Assembly: GCA_013201395.1 (NCBI GenBank)
Contig: JABMJD010000006.1
Span: forward strand, 1-64,000
Source: Candidatus Syntrophopropionicum ammoniitolerans
GTDB lineage: Bacteria > Bacillota > Desulfotomaculia > Desulfotomaculales > Pelotomaculaceae
DNA length: 64,000 nt
Reading direction: 5' to 3'
Shown here piece after piece: positions 24,312 to 33,226 of this stretch (positions within the stretch are counted from its first letter, which is position 1; each line of letters opens with the position of its first letter). Both the position numbers and the translations under genes were made by a program. A model generated the notes under the pieces. It did not search any database, was not told the origin of the DNA, and worked only from the letters and a program-made list of their open reading frames with translations.

Positions 24312-25886
24312 GTGGCCATGCCGGCAATTCCTATAAAGGAACGCCTGTTAACTGGCGGGCGGTTTTGGCCCATAGCAGTGGCCTGGTTTCTCTTTTCTAT
24401 TTTTCTGGTTTTTTTAGCAGGTCGGTACTATATGGTGATTAGCGGGGGTATCTATCCTACCCTGCATATGATCATCGAGTTCCTCATTGTGGCTGTGGCT
24501 TTGTGTGCTGCTCTAATGAGCTGGTATGACTATAAATACAAACATGAACTAAAAATGCTGCTTCTCTCCCTGACCTTTTGCCTGGTAGCTCCTCTTGAAT
24601 TTGCCCATGCACTTTCTTATATGGGCATGCCTGACTTTATTACACCTAATACGGTGGACAAGGCCTCAACCCTATTTATTATCACCAAACTGATCCTGGC
24701 TATGGGCCTTTTAGGGGCGGTGGTTTTTGGCGAAAGAATTGTTGTAATCCGTAAGTCGGCTTTGATTCCGATATTATCACTTTTGCTAAGCGCCGGCCTA
24801 ATTTATCTATTGGTTCGGCATATGGCTATTTTGCCGGCCATGTATGATCCAGCTACAGGCAGCCAGACAGTGGCCAAAATATTTTTGGGTTATCTGGTAA
24901 TCGGTCTAGAAGCGGTGACCCTACTCCGGATCATAGCGAAAAAATGGGTTAAAAACCAGGATCTATATTTGGGAATGGCGCTAATGCTCATCATCATGAG
25001 TGATTTGGCCTTTACCTATTATTCAAGTCCCTACGATACCTATAACCTGCTGGGTCATCTATTTCAGATCTTTTCCTTTGCCTTCATATTTAAAGCAATC
25101 ATAGACGATGCTGTAGGCATGCTGTACGAGACAAACAGGATCCTGGCCAGACAATCGGAAATGCTGGCGGAAAAAAACAGGCAAATGCTAGAAGCCGACC
25201 GTCTTAAAGATGAATTTTTGGCCAATACCAACCACGAGCTGCGCACCCCACTAGCGGCAATTATTGCCTTTACTGAAATATTGTTGGATGACCGTCCCAA
25301 CACACTTAGTGAACAGCAAAGGGATTATCTGGAGGAGATTAACGATAGCGGCCAGGAACTACTGGAGAGAATAAACAGTTTCCTGGATTTATCAAAAATT
25401 GCTGCCGGTAAGACCATATTGCACCTTGAAGAGCTGAATATTTATGAGCTAATTGATGAATTGGCTCATAAAACAGAACCCCTTTTTGGCCAAAAGGGGA
25501 TAGATTTAATAACACCCCGCACTAATATCCCGGCAAGGGTTTGGGGTGACCGGGGAAAGATCAAACAAATTTTGACTAACCTGTTTTCTAACGCCCTAAA
25601 ATTTACTGCACCCGGTGGGCAGGTAACTGTGCGGGTCAGGCAGGATGACTCAGCCGGCGTCTACATATCCGTCACCGATACCGGAATTGGCATTAGTGCA
25701 GTTGATCAGGAAAAAATATTCCAACCTTTTCAACAGGTTGATGGTACCAGCGCCAGAAGGTATAGTGGGATCGGCATTGGTCTGGCGTTGGCGAAAAAAC
25801 TGGTTGATTTGCACGGCGGCAATATCAGGGTAACCAGTGAAAAAGACAAAGGGAGCACATTTACCTTTGTGCTGCCAAAAAGGTAA
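24312..25886 (+). CDS. Sensor histidine kinase with MASE3-type membrane domain
   Basis: About 524 residues. The N-terminal 270 residues hold roughly eight hydrophobic segments in the MASE3 pattern (APLEFAHALSYMGMPDF is typical). A coiled coil leads into a HisKA domain with NTNHELRTPLAAI (phospho-accepting His), then an HATPase_c domain with the N-box NLFSNALKF and G-boxes DTGIGIS and GIGLALAKKLV. It should sense a signal in or near the membrane and phosphorylate the next gene's product. GTG 24312, five bases after GGAGG, is favoured; ATG 24282 and ATG 24318 are possible. Confidence 0.88.
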   Translation: MAMPAIPIKERLLTGGRFWPIAVAWFLFSIFLVFLAGRYYMVISGGIYPTLHMIIEFLIVAVALCAALMSWYDYKYKHELKMLLLSLTFCLVAPLEFAHALSYMGMPDFITPNTVDKASTLFIITKLILAMGLLGAVVFGERIVVIRKSALIPILSLLLSAGLIYLLVRHMAILPAMYDPATGSQTVAKIFLGYLVIGLEAVTLLRIIAKKWVKNQDLYLGMALMLIIMSDLAFTYYSSPYDTYNLLGHLFQIFSFAFIFKAIIDDAVGMLYETNRILARQSEMLAEKNRQMLEADRLKDEFLANTNHELRTPLAAIIAFTEILLDDRPNTLSEQQRDYLEEINDSGQELLERINSFLDLSKIAAGKTILHLEELNIYELIDELAHKTEPLFGQKGIDLITPRTNIPARVWGDRGKIKQILTNLFSNALKFTAPGGQVTVRVRQDDSAGVYISVTDTGIGISAVDQEKIFQPFQQVDGTSARRYSGIGIGLALAKKLVDLHGGNIRVTSEKDKGSTFTFVLPKR

Positions 25887-25916
25887 AACTGAGGGAAGGG
25901 GGAAGAAAGGCTGGTA

Positions 25917-26612
25917 ATGACCAATAATAATATTCTTGTAGTTGATGATGACCCCAAAATTTTAAAGATATTGCAGCATACCTTGAGCAAGGAAGGGTTT
26001 AGGGTTACCACTGCTGCCAGCGGTGAAGAGGCGCTCCAGGTAGCAAGACAGATGAGCCCCGCCCTGGTATTGCTGGATATCATGATGCCCGGCATGGATG
26101 GCTTTGAAACATATCAGAGGCTTAGAGCCATTAGAGGGGAAGTCCCGGTGATCATTCTCTCGGCCAGAAGTGATGAAATAGACAAAATTGTGGGTTTTCG
26201 CATGGGTGTAGACGATTACCAGACCAAGCCCTTTAGCCCGACGGAGTTGGCTTTACGGGTTAAAGCTGTCCTGCGGCGGGTAAGGGAACAACAAAAGGTG
26301 AACCATGAAAACCTGTTGCAGTATGGAGACATTGTCCTGGATTATGATAAGCGTGGGGTGGAGATAAAAGGTCGCCGGGTAGAGCTGACCCCAAAAGAGT
26401 TTGAACTGCTATGGTTGATGGCCGCCAATCCCAACCATGTATTTACTAAGGCCCACTTGTTGGACAAGATCTGGGATAGTTCCTTTTATGGTGATGATAA
26501 TACCGTTACCGTCCACATTAGGAAACTACGGGAAAAGGTAGAAGAGGACCCATCCAAACCAGCCTACATCAAGACGGTCTGGGGAACAGGATACAAATTT
26601 GCCTACGACTAA
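25917..26612 (+). CDS. OmpR/PhoB-family response regulator
   Basis: A 231-residue two-domain regulator. The receiver domain shows VVDDD, the phospho-acceptor in LLDIMMPGMDG, VIILSARS and the lysine in QTKPF. A winged-helix DNA-binding domain follows from about residue 130, with TPKEFELLWLM and the recognition region TVTVHIRKLREKVE, ending GTGYKFAY. ATG 25917 begins 30 bases after the kinase stop, so this is its cognate partner. Targets are unknown; the superoxide dismutase gene is next, 95 bases downstream, but no shared operator was identified. Confidence 0.9.
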   Translation: MTNNNILVVDDDPKILKILQHTLSKEGFRVTTAASGEEALQVARQMSPALVLLDIMMPGMDGFETYQRLRAIRGEVPVIILSARSDEIDKIVGFRMGVDDYQTKPFSPTELALRVKAVLRRVREQQKVNHENLLQYGDIVLDYDKRGVEIKGRRVELTPKEFELLWLMAANPNHVFTKAHLLDKIWDSSFYGDDNTVTVHIRKLREKVEEDPSKPAYIKTVWGTGYKFAYD

Positions 26613-26706
26613 GGGATATTTAGATAAAATTTAAGGATTTTATAATTTTTCCGTAAGTAACGCCGGCTATAATCACTTTGACGGATAGTATGAGGAGGTC
26701 GAAATA

Positions 26707-27297
26707 ATGGAAAAATATCAACTACCAAAGCTGCCTTACGCCTATGATGCCCTGGAACCCTATTATGATGAACAGACAGTGCGGTTGCACCATGATGTCC
26801 ATCATCAGGCCTATGTGGACGGGCTGAACAATGCAGTGGCCAAACTGGCTGCAGCCCGAGAAAAAGGTGACTTCAGCCTGGTAAAGCACTGGGAGCGGGA
26901 GCTAGCTTTTCATGGGTCCGGACACATTTTACATGCTTTGTTTTGGGAAAGCATGAAGCCCAACGGGGGTGGCCCAGCCACAGGAAAGATAGCGCAAATG
27001 ATTGAGCGGGATTTTGGGAGTTTTGAAAACTTCAAGAAGCAGTTTTCAGCGGCGGCCATAGCGGTGGAAGGTTCAGGATGGGCCCTGCTATGTTGTAATC
27101 CGGCCTCAGGTAAACTAGATATTTTGACGGCAGAAAAACATCAAGATCTGGCTATCTGGGGTTGGCAGCCCATACTGGCTCTGGATGTCTGGGAGCATGC
27201 CTATTACCTCAAGTACCAAAATAGACGTGCCGCCTGGGTGGAGGCCTGGTGGAACCTGGTTGACTGGGATGGGGTAAATAACAGGTGCAAGGGGTAG
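26707..27297 (+). CDS. Superoxide dismutase, Fe/Mn type
   Basis: A 196-residue Fe/Mn superoxide dismutase that converts superoxide to oxygen and hydrogen peroxide in the cytoplasm. Family landmarks are LPYAYDALEPYYDEQTV, the metal ligand region RLHHDVHHQAYVDGLN, HILHALFW and the C-terminal LDVWEHAYYLKYQNRR with the last Asp and His ligands. Metal preference cannot be told by eye. GGAGGTCGAAATA precedes ATG 26707, a strong ribosome site. It is a single gene and fits an anaerobe that must survive air exposure. Confidence 0.92.
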   Translation: MEKYQLPKLPYAYDALEPYYDEQTVRLHHDVHHQAYVDGLNNAVAKLAAAREKGDFSLVKHWERELAFHGSGHILHALFWESMKPNGGGPATGKIAQMIERDFGSFENFKKQFSAAAIAVEGSGWALLCCNPASGKLDILTAEKHQDLAIWGWQPILALDVWEHAYYLKYQNRRAAWVEAWWNLVDWDGVNNRCKG

Positions 27298-27365
27298 TTT
27301 TTTCAACCCCGGCATGTTATATTTATGGTAAATATTAAATTAAAAATATGATTAAAAAATATTGG

Positions 27366-27381
27366 TCACAATATGTAGTTA
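27366..27381. promoter_or_regulatory. Candidate NrdR box 1 upstream of nrdJ
   Basis: The core CAATATGTAG (27369-27378) matches the palindromic NrdR consensus CwAtATaTwG at nine of ten positions. NrdR is the ATP/dATP-sensing repressor of ribonucleotide reductase genes and nearly always binds paired boxes; a second box lies three helical turns downstream. Confidence 0.6.
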
Positions 27382-27394
27382 CTGTTGTGTGGGC

Positions 27395-27410
27395 CCAATA
27401 CATATTGTGT
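27395..27410. promoter_or_regulatory. Candidate NrdR box 2 upstream of nrdJ
   Basis: The core ATACATATTG (27398-27407) matches eight of ten NrdR consensus positions in its palindromic form. It begins 29 bases after the first box, close to the roughly 31-base spacing usual for NrdR pairs, and lies about 40 bases before the nrdJ start. Confidence 0.55.
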
Positions 27411-27446
27411 CAATATTTTTTTCTATGGAACTGAGGTGATATTTTT

Positions 27447-29651
27447 ATGGGGCAGCTGACGCCGGCCGGCCAAAAGGTGTTTGATGCCCGCTATGCGGCA
27501 AAGGATGAGAAGGGGCAGATTTGCGAAACCTTTGTGGAAGCTGTTAGGCGCCTGGCTCACACCGCTGCCGGTGCAGAAAAGGATGACCAGGAGATTTGGG
27601 AAGAAAAATTTAGCCGCATTTTAAGTGAGCTGTTGTTTATTCCTTCTACCCCGATTTGGGCCAATATGGGTAAAACAGACCGCCCCTGGCAGCCGGGGGC
27701 CTGTTTTGTGCTTGAGGTAGAAGACACCCTGGAGTCCATGTACAATACCCTTAAGGACACGGCATTAGTATTTAAATCCGGTGGCGGGGTAGGCTACAAT
27801 TTTTCCTCAATTAGACCGCGAGGGGATTTGGTAGCTTCCACCAAAGGGCAGGCCTCCGGGGTGGTGGAATTGCTCAGGCTATACGATGCCTCTGCCGGCA
27901 TGGTCAAGCAAGGCGGTGTAAGACGGGGTGCGATTATTGGCATTTTGGATATTAGTCACCCGGAAGTGATCGATTTTATTGAAGCGAAGAAGGATGGTGG
28001 GCTGACAAATTTCAATCTTTCTGTAGGTGTGACGGACAGGTTTATGGAAGCATTGGACAAGGATAGTCCCTGGCAATTAAGTTTTAAAGGTGAGGTGCGC
28101 CAGGAACTACCTGCTCGCCGTCTGTGGCAAATGATTATTGAGGCCGCCCACAGTTGTGGCGACCCGGGTGTGATTTTCCTGGATAGGCTGCAGGAAGGCA
28201 ACCCTGTGCCCGGGAACCGGATCAACGCCACCAATCCATGCGGGGAGCAGCCCCTGAGTGTGGGTGAATCCTGTCTTTTGGGCAGTATTAATCTAGATCG
28301 GATGATTAGCAAAGAAAGTGGCCGGTTGGATGAAGGGCTGCTGTTGGAAACGGTAACCATGGCTGTACGTTTCCTCGACAATATGATTGATGTGGCAGAC
28401 TATCCACTGCCCGCAATTGCTGCCGCCACTAGAGCCACAAGGAAAATTGGGCTGGGTTTTACCGGGCTGGCGGACGCGCTAATCAAAGCCGGGTTGGCCT
28501 ATGATTCTGCAGAGGGCAGGGAAATGGCCGGCAATATTACTAAATTGATACGCCGGACGGCCCATACCGCTTCGGCTCAACTGGCCGAGGAAAAAGGGTG
28601 TTTTCCTCTGTGGGATCAGAGTGTGTTTTACCCGGATGCAAAGCGGCGGAATGCAGCATGCATCACCATTGCCCCCACAGGTTCGGTGACCACGATGGCC
28701 GGCTGTGAAGGCTATGGTGTGGAGCCGATATTTGCTGTGGCTTATACCAAATCCACTAACGTGGCCGGAGAGCTGGCGGTGTTTTCCCCCCTGTTTATGG
28801 CCTACATAAAAAACTATAATCTACCGGCGGCAACCCTGGCCGCCATTGCTGAAAAAGGTTCCTGTCAGGGGATGGAGGAAATTCCCACGGACCTGGCCAA
28901 GATTTTTAAGGGGGCCCAGGAAATAACGCCCATTGCCCATCTTTTAATGCAGGCAGTGGTGCAAAAACATGTGGACAACGCAGTGTCAAAGACCATAAAT
29001 TTGCCTGAAGAGGCCACTGCTGAGGACATTGGGACCTGCTATAAAACCGCCTTTGATTTAGGCCTTAAAGGGGTTACGGTCTTTAGGGACGGCAGCAAGA
29101 AAGGTACTATAACGGTGGGTGGTGAACAAGCTGTTGGCCCGGCCAAAACACTGCAGCGGGGGGAAATCCTGCCCCGTCCGGTAAGCGCCCAGGGTATGAC
29201 CCACCGGCTTGATACAGGTTGCGGCAAGATTTATCTGACCATAAATTATCAACCAGAAAGCGGGAAAATATTAGAAACCTTTATCACCACCGGTTCTGAT
29301 GGTGGCTGCCTGGTTTACACTGAGGCGGCTTCTCGCTTAATCAGCCTGGCTATTCGGGGTGGTATTTCCGTGGAAGAGATCACAGAGCAACTAGAGGGTA
29401 CCCACTCTTGCCCATCCTATATGTTGGCCCGGGGACAAGGCAAAAAAGTATCCCCAGGCAAGTCATGTGCTTCAGCTATCGCCAAAAAGCTCAACGAGGT
29501 CAGAGAGGAATTGGACAGGCGCTGTGGTGGTGAGGGTAACCACAAAAAAGGCGCTGTCAGGGGGGACATTTGTGAAGTATGTGGTCAGGCTACCCTGGAA
29601 AGAGCTGAGGGCTGTATGGTGTGCAAAAATTGTGGTGCCGCTCGATGCTAA
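27447..29651 (+). CDS. nrdJ: Adenosylcobalamin-dependent ribonucleoside-diphosphate reductase
   Basis: A 734-residue class II ribonucleotide reductase, making deoxyribonucleotides with coenzyme B12 and no oxygen. Visible are the FIPSTPIWANMGK start of the catalytic barrel, KSGGGVGYNFSSIRP, the active-site loop NPCGEQPL, and APTGSVTTMAGC with the second loop. The C terminus carries a TSCBP-type region and a zinc-ribbon-like tail (CEVCGQ and CKNCGAARC). No N-terminal ATP-cone is present, as in many NrdJ. ATG 27447 follows CTGAGGTGAT. Candidate NrdR boxes lie just upstream. Confidence 0.93.
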   Translation: MGQLTPAGQKVFDARYAAKDEKGQICETFVEAVRRLAHTAAGAEKDDQEIWEEKFSRILSELLFIPSTPIWANMGKTDRPWQPGACFVLEVEDTLESMYNTLKDTALVFKSGGGVGYNFSSIRPRGDLVASTKGQASGVVELLRLYDASAGMVKQGGVRRGAIIGILDISHPEVIDFIEAKKDGGLTNFNLSVGVTDRFMEALDKDSPWQLSFKGEVRQELPARRLWQMIIEAAHSCGDPGVIFLDRLQEGNPVPGNRINATNPCGEQPLSVGESCLLGSINLDRMISKESGRLDEGLLLETVTMAVRFLDNMIDVADYPLPAIAAATRATRKIGLGFTGLADALIKAGLAYDSAEGREMAGNITKLIRRTAHTASAQLAEEKGCFPLWDQSVFYPDAKRRNAACITIAPTGSVTTMAGCEGYGVEPIFAVAYTKSTNVAGELAVFSPLFMAYIKNYNLPAATLAAIAEKGSCQGMEEIPTDLAKIFKGAQEITPIAHLLMQAVVQKHVDNAVSKTINLPEEATAEDIGTCYKTAFDLGLKGVTVFRDGSKKGTITVGGEQAVGPAKTLQRGEILPRPVSAQGMTHRLDTGCGKIYLTINYQPESGKILETFITTGSDGGCLVYTEAASRLISLAIRGGISVEEITEQLEGTHSCPSYMLARGQGKKVSPGKSCASAIAKKLNEVREELDRRCGGEGNHKKGAVRGDICEVCGQATLERAEGCMVCKNCGAARC

Positions 29652-29743
29652 TTAATTACTAATTAAAAAAATCTGGGTATAATTACTAACATGCTGGTTA
29701 AAATAGTAAGGTGTGAGATATGACTTGTATCTAAGCAGACAAA

Positions 29744-29772
29744 GGTATATAGTTATATCCATGTGATATACC
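29744..29772 (+). promoter_or_regulatory. Hairpin in the cold-shock gene leader
   Basis: GGTATAT (29744-29750) pairs with ATATACC (29766-29772) around a 15-base loop, ending about 14 bases before the GGGAGG ribosome site. Cold-shock leaders often fold in a temperature-dependent way; this AU-rich stem could take part, but that is inference. Confidence 0.35.
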
Positions 29773-29797
29773 GCAAGGTAAATTTGGGAGGTTATGT

Positions 29798-30001
29798 TTG
29801 ATAATGCAAGGCAAGGTAAAATGGTTTAACGCTGGAAAAGGGTTTGGCTTTATTGAAACAGAGGAAGGTCAGGACATTTTTGTGCATTTTTCTTCAATCC
29901 AATCGGATGGTTTCAAAACCCTGGACGAAGGCGAAAGTGTGGAATTTGATGTTGTCGAAGGTGAGCGTGGTCCGCAAGCCGCAAATGTTGTTAAATTATA
30001 A
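29798..30001 (+). CDS. Cold-shock protein, CspA family
   Basis: A 67-residue (or 65, from ATG 29804) cold-shock domain protein. It contains [15 protein letters not shown], the RNP1 motif (KGFGFI) and DIFVHFSSI (RNP2), ending [12 protein letters not shown]. It binds single-stranded RNA or DNA as an RNA chaperone. TTG 29798 is six bases from GGAGG, ATG 29804 is twelve; family members begin near the ATG, so the start is not settled. It has a long leader of about 145 bases and a terminator. Confidence 0.92.
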   Translation: MIMQGKVKWFNAGKGFGFIETEEGQDIFVHFSSIQSDGFKTLDEGESVEFDVVEGERGPQAANVVKL

Positions 30002-30041
30002 AATAATTTTCAACGTAATTTAACGATGTTCAGCAAAGAAG

Positions 30042-30061
30042 CCGGTAATACCGGTTTTTTT
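30042..30061 (+). terminator. Terminator of the cold-shock gene
   Basis: CCGGT (30042-30046) pairs with ACCGG (30050-30054) across AAT and runs into seven T residues (30055-30061). Confidence 0.8.
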
Positions 30062-30358
30062 GTTTTTTTACAGTAGTCTTACAAATTGGTAACATTTTTA
30101 TTAATATAAATCCCATTTTTGTTAAAACTAATAACGGCTTTTGGGTAATTAAATGGTGATAGTGGTCCGAAAAAAATTGAGTCTAAAAAAGAAAGCAAGT
30201 GCAGGGTTGTTACATTGACGGTATGGTCCCCAGCCTTTTAGACAACACCAACACTTACCCGTTTTTAAGAACCGCAGTAGGAAGACTTTCTTGGGGACTC
30301 AATGGATCCGTATAAGTATATAAGGTTGAGCATATTAATTAAGAAGGGGTGAAGAAGA
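30062..30358. other. Gene-free stretch upstream of spoVT
   Basis: I see no coding sequence in these 297 bases, which are AT-rich apart from a central part (about 30195-30290). A CATATTA at about 30332, with CGTATA about 16 bases before it, weakly resembles a forespore sigma-G promoter. SpoVT is sigma-G dependent in Bacillus, so this is plausible but the -35 match is only four of six. Confidence 0.3.
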
Positions 30359-30895
30359 TTGAAAGCTACAGGTATCGTGCGTCGTATCGATGACCTCGGC
30401 AGAGTGGTGATACCGAAGGAAATAAGGCGGACAATGCGGATCCGGGAAGGAGATCCACTTGAAATCTTCACTGATAGGGAAGGAGAAGTTATCCTAAAGA
30501 AATATTCCCCTATCGGGGAACTGGGGGAATTTGCCACAGAATACGCGGATTCTTTAAATGAATCCCTGGGCCACATTTCATGTATTGCTGACAAGGACAC
30601 GATTATAGCGTTGGCAGGTGCCCCCAAAAAACTGTTAATGAACAAACAGATTAGCCCGGACGTGGAAAAGGTTATGAACGAGAGGAAGATGGCTGTATTT
30701 AACGAACCCACCTATCTGACTGTTGATGAAGATGTCAGTTTTAATTCCGTTGTTATAGCGCCAATTATAACACAGGGGGACACATTGGGTGCTGTTATTA
30801 TCGCCACAAAGGAACCCGATGTACAGATGGGTGACCTGGAAAATAAGCTGGCTGAAACTGCGGCAGGGTTCCTGGCTAAACAAATGGAATCCTAA
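30359..30895 (+). CDS. spoVT: Stage V sporulation protein T, AbrB-type regulator
   Basis: A 178-residue regulator with an AbrB swapped-hairpin DNA-binding domain at 1-50 (KATGIVRRIDDLGRVVIPKE, then RREGD-like RIREGDPLEIF) and a C-terminal GAF-like domain (about 55-178). Length and order match SpoVT, which tunes sigma-G-dependent forespore gene expression. TTG 30359 follows AAGGGGTGAAG by about four to five bases. It is a single gene with its own terminator. Its presence is the best evidence in the window for a sporulating host. Confidence 0.92.
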   Translation: MKATGIVRRIDDLGRVVIPKEIRRTMRIREGDPLEIFTDREGEVILKKYSPIGELGEFATEYADSLNESLGHISCIADKDTIIALAGAPKKLLMNKQISPDVEKVMNERKMAVFNEPTYLTVDEDVSFNSVVIAPIITQGDTLGAVIIATKEPDVQMGDLENKLAETAAGFLAKQMES

Positions 30896-30899
30896 GAAA

Positions 30900-30928
30900 G
30901 AAGCCCCCTGGTGGGGCTTCTGTTTTTT
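30900..30928 (+). terminator. Terminator of spoVT
   Basis: GAAGCCCC (30900-30907) pairs with GGGGCTTC (30913-30920) around a 5-base loop, followed by TGTTTTTT. It starts five bases after the stop codon. Confidence 0.85.
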
Positions 30929-31009
30929 AGTGCACCAATAATATTAACATATTATTTTTCCTTTTTCGGGATAATAATATTAAAGAAAATTTTGGGGGGA
31001 CTATTATTA

Positions 31010-33070
31010 ATGGGAAATAGACTGGCAAAAGAAAAAAGCCCTTATCTCTTACAGCACGCCAACAACCCGGTAGACTGGTATCCCTGGTCCGGGGAGGCGT
31101 TTGATGAAGCAAAAAGGCGTAATTGCCCTATATTCCTCAGTGTGGGGTATTCCACCTGCCACTGGTGCCATGTTATGGAGAGGGAATCTTTTGAAGATGA
31201 AGAAGTGGCGGCGATCCTTAATCACAATTTTGTTTCCATCAAGGTAGACCGAGAGGAAAGGCCGGATATAGATCATGTCTATATGTCGGTGTGTCAGGCT
31301 ATGACCGGTCAGGGGGGGTGGCCGCTGACTATACTAATGACCCCGGAAAAGAAACCATTTTATGCCGGAACCTATTTTCCCAAACATGAAAAATGGGGCC
31401 GAACCGGTTTAATTGATATCCTAATCCTGATCAGTGAAAAATGGCGGCAGGATCCGGATATGCTGCTGAAAATGGCCGATAAGGTAAGTGACTCCATATT
31501 TGCTGAAGAAACTGCAGGCCAGGCGGGGAAACTAGATGAAGGAATCCTGTCGGAGGCATTCCGTCAGGCTAGAGAACTCTTTGATTGGGAATATGGTGGG
31601 TTTGGGACGGCCCCCAAGTTCCCGGCCGCCCATAACCTGGCCTTTCTCCTGGGGTACTGGAAACGCAGTGATGACCAGGAGGCTCTAAAAATGGTGACCC
31701 AAACCTTGGAAGATATGTACCGAGGTGGCATATATGATCATGTCGGCTTTGGTTTTTCCCGCTATGCCACAGATAAAAATTGGCTCACACCCCATTTTGA
31801 AAAAATGCTATATGATAATGCCTTGCTGGCCTTGATCTATATTGAAGGGTATCAGGCAACAAGGCGGCCCTTGTATGCCCGGATAGCCAATGAAATCCTT
31901 ACATATGTCCTACGGGACATGACCTCCCCGGAGGGTGGATTTTACTCTGCGGAGGATGCAGATTCCGAAGGCGAGGAGGGTAAATTTTATGTTTGGACTC
32001 CGGCAGAGGTGAAAAATGTTTTAGGTGACCGGGATGGAGAAATATACTGCCGGTTATTTGATATCACTACTGCAGGCAATTTTGAAGGTCGCAATATTCC
32101 CAACCTGATCTCCGGGGCGCCTATTAATGACGCAGGAGAATTAGCACCGGAAACAGGGGAAACTGCTGATTATATTGAATCCCTGCGGAAAAAGCTTTTT
32201 CAGGCCCGCAAAAAACGGGTGCCCCCTTATAAGGATGACAAGGTGCTGGTTTCCTGGAACGGCCTGATGATTGCTGCCCTGGCCAGGGGGGCGGCAGTGT
32301 TGGGTGTAGATGTTTACCGGCAGGAAGCTGTGCGGGCGGTGGAATTCATTTTTCAGCAAATGCGCCGGGCCGACGGCCGGCTGCTGGCTCGTTACCGGGA
32401 TGGGGAATCAGCCTACCCGGCTTACCTTGATGATTACGCTTTTTTATCCTGGGGGCTATTGGAGCTTTATGGGGCTACCTTTGATGTATCTTATCTAGAG
32501 CGGGCTAGGGAACTGACCAGGGAAATGATTGAACTTTTTTGGGACGAAGAAAAGGATGGATTTTTCTTTTACGGCCGGGATGCAGAGGAGCTAATTTCTC
32601 GGCCTAAAGAAATCTATGACGGGGCCATACCTTCGGGCAATTCTGTAGCCCTGCATAACTTGCTGCGCCTGGCGCTTTTGACTGGTGATCAGTCCTTTGC
32701 GGACCTGGCAGAAAGGCAGGTAAGGGCCTTTACGGGAAGCATTCTGGAGCACCCCTGGGGAGGGGCCCACTTTTTGGCAGGTGTGGATCTTATACTTGGC
32801 CCAGCCCGGCGGATAGTAGTGGCTGGTGAGGAAGGGCAAGCGGATACGGAGGCGATGTTAAAAGCGGTGCAGCAAACCTATCTGCCCCATGCTGTGGTGA
32901 TTTTTAATCCCACGGGCGAGGTCGGCGACCGGCAGATTGAAAAAATTGATCCCTCCCTGTCGGTGCAGCGAGGGGTAGGTGGTAGGGCAACGGCCTATAT
33001 TTGCCGGGATTTTGCCTGTCAGGAGCCTGTTACTGACTACCAGCAGTTTGTTAAAATGCTGCAGCAATAG
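31010..33070 (+). CDS. Thioredoxin domain-containing protein, YyaL/SSP411 (DUF255) family
   Basis: A 686-residue protein. Residues 1-165 are a thioredoxin-like DUF255 domain with [19 protein letters not shown] and a CHWC motif ([10 protein letters not shown]). The rest is an alpha-barrel like N-acylglucosamine 2-epimerases, with [17 protein letters not shown] and [12 protein letters not shown]. The family is widespread from bacteria to mammals; its reaction is unknown, though a redox role is possible. ATG 31010 is nine bases after GGGGGGA; an upstream frame extension would begin inside the spoVT terminator. Single gene. Confidence 0.9.
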   Translation: MGNRLAKEKSPYLLQHANNPVDWYPWSGEAFDEAKRRNCPIFLSVGYSTCHWCHVMERESFEDEEVAAILNHNFVSIKVDREERPDIDHVYMSVCQAMTGQGGWPLTILMTPEKKPFYAGTYFPKHEKWGRTGLIDILILISEKWRQDPDMLLKMADKVSDSIFAEETAGQAGKLDEGILSEAFRQARELFDWEYGGFGTAPKFPAAHNLAFLLGYWKRSDDQEALKMVTQTLEDMYRGGIYDHVGFGFSRYATDKNWLTPHFEKMLYDNALLALIYIEGYQATRRPLYARIANEILTYVLRDMTSPEGGFYSAEDADSEGEEGKFYVWTPAEVKNVLGDRDGEIYCRLFDITTAGNFEGRNIPNLISGAPINDAGELAPETGETADYIESLRKKLFQARKKRVPPYKDDKVLVSWNGLMIAALARGAAVLGVDVYRQEAVRAVEFIFQQMRRADGRLLARYRDGESAYPAYLDDYAFLSWGLLELYGATFDVSYLERARELTREMIELFWDEEKDGFFFYGRDAEELISRPKEIYDGAIPSGNSVALHNLLRLALLTGDQSFADLAERQVRAFTGSILEHPWGGAHFLAGVDLILGPARRIVVAGEEGQADTEAMLKAVQQTYLPHAVVIFNPTGEVGDRQIEKIDPSLSVQRGVGGRATAYICRDFACQEPVTDYQQFVKMLQQ

Positions 33071-33226
33071 AATGTTTCACTATTTATAAATGGGGGAATT
33101 AACCAGCCCCAGAGCCAGGATGAGGATGGACTAAAAGGATTTTTTATTTATAGATTGAACATATAACTGGATACATAGCCAAATAAGTAGTCGTGGGACT
33201 GGCTGTAGAGGGAGTAGGATAGTTTT

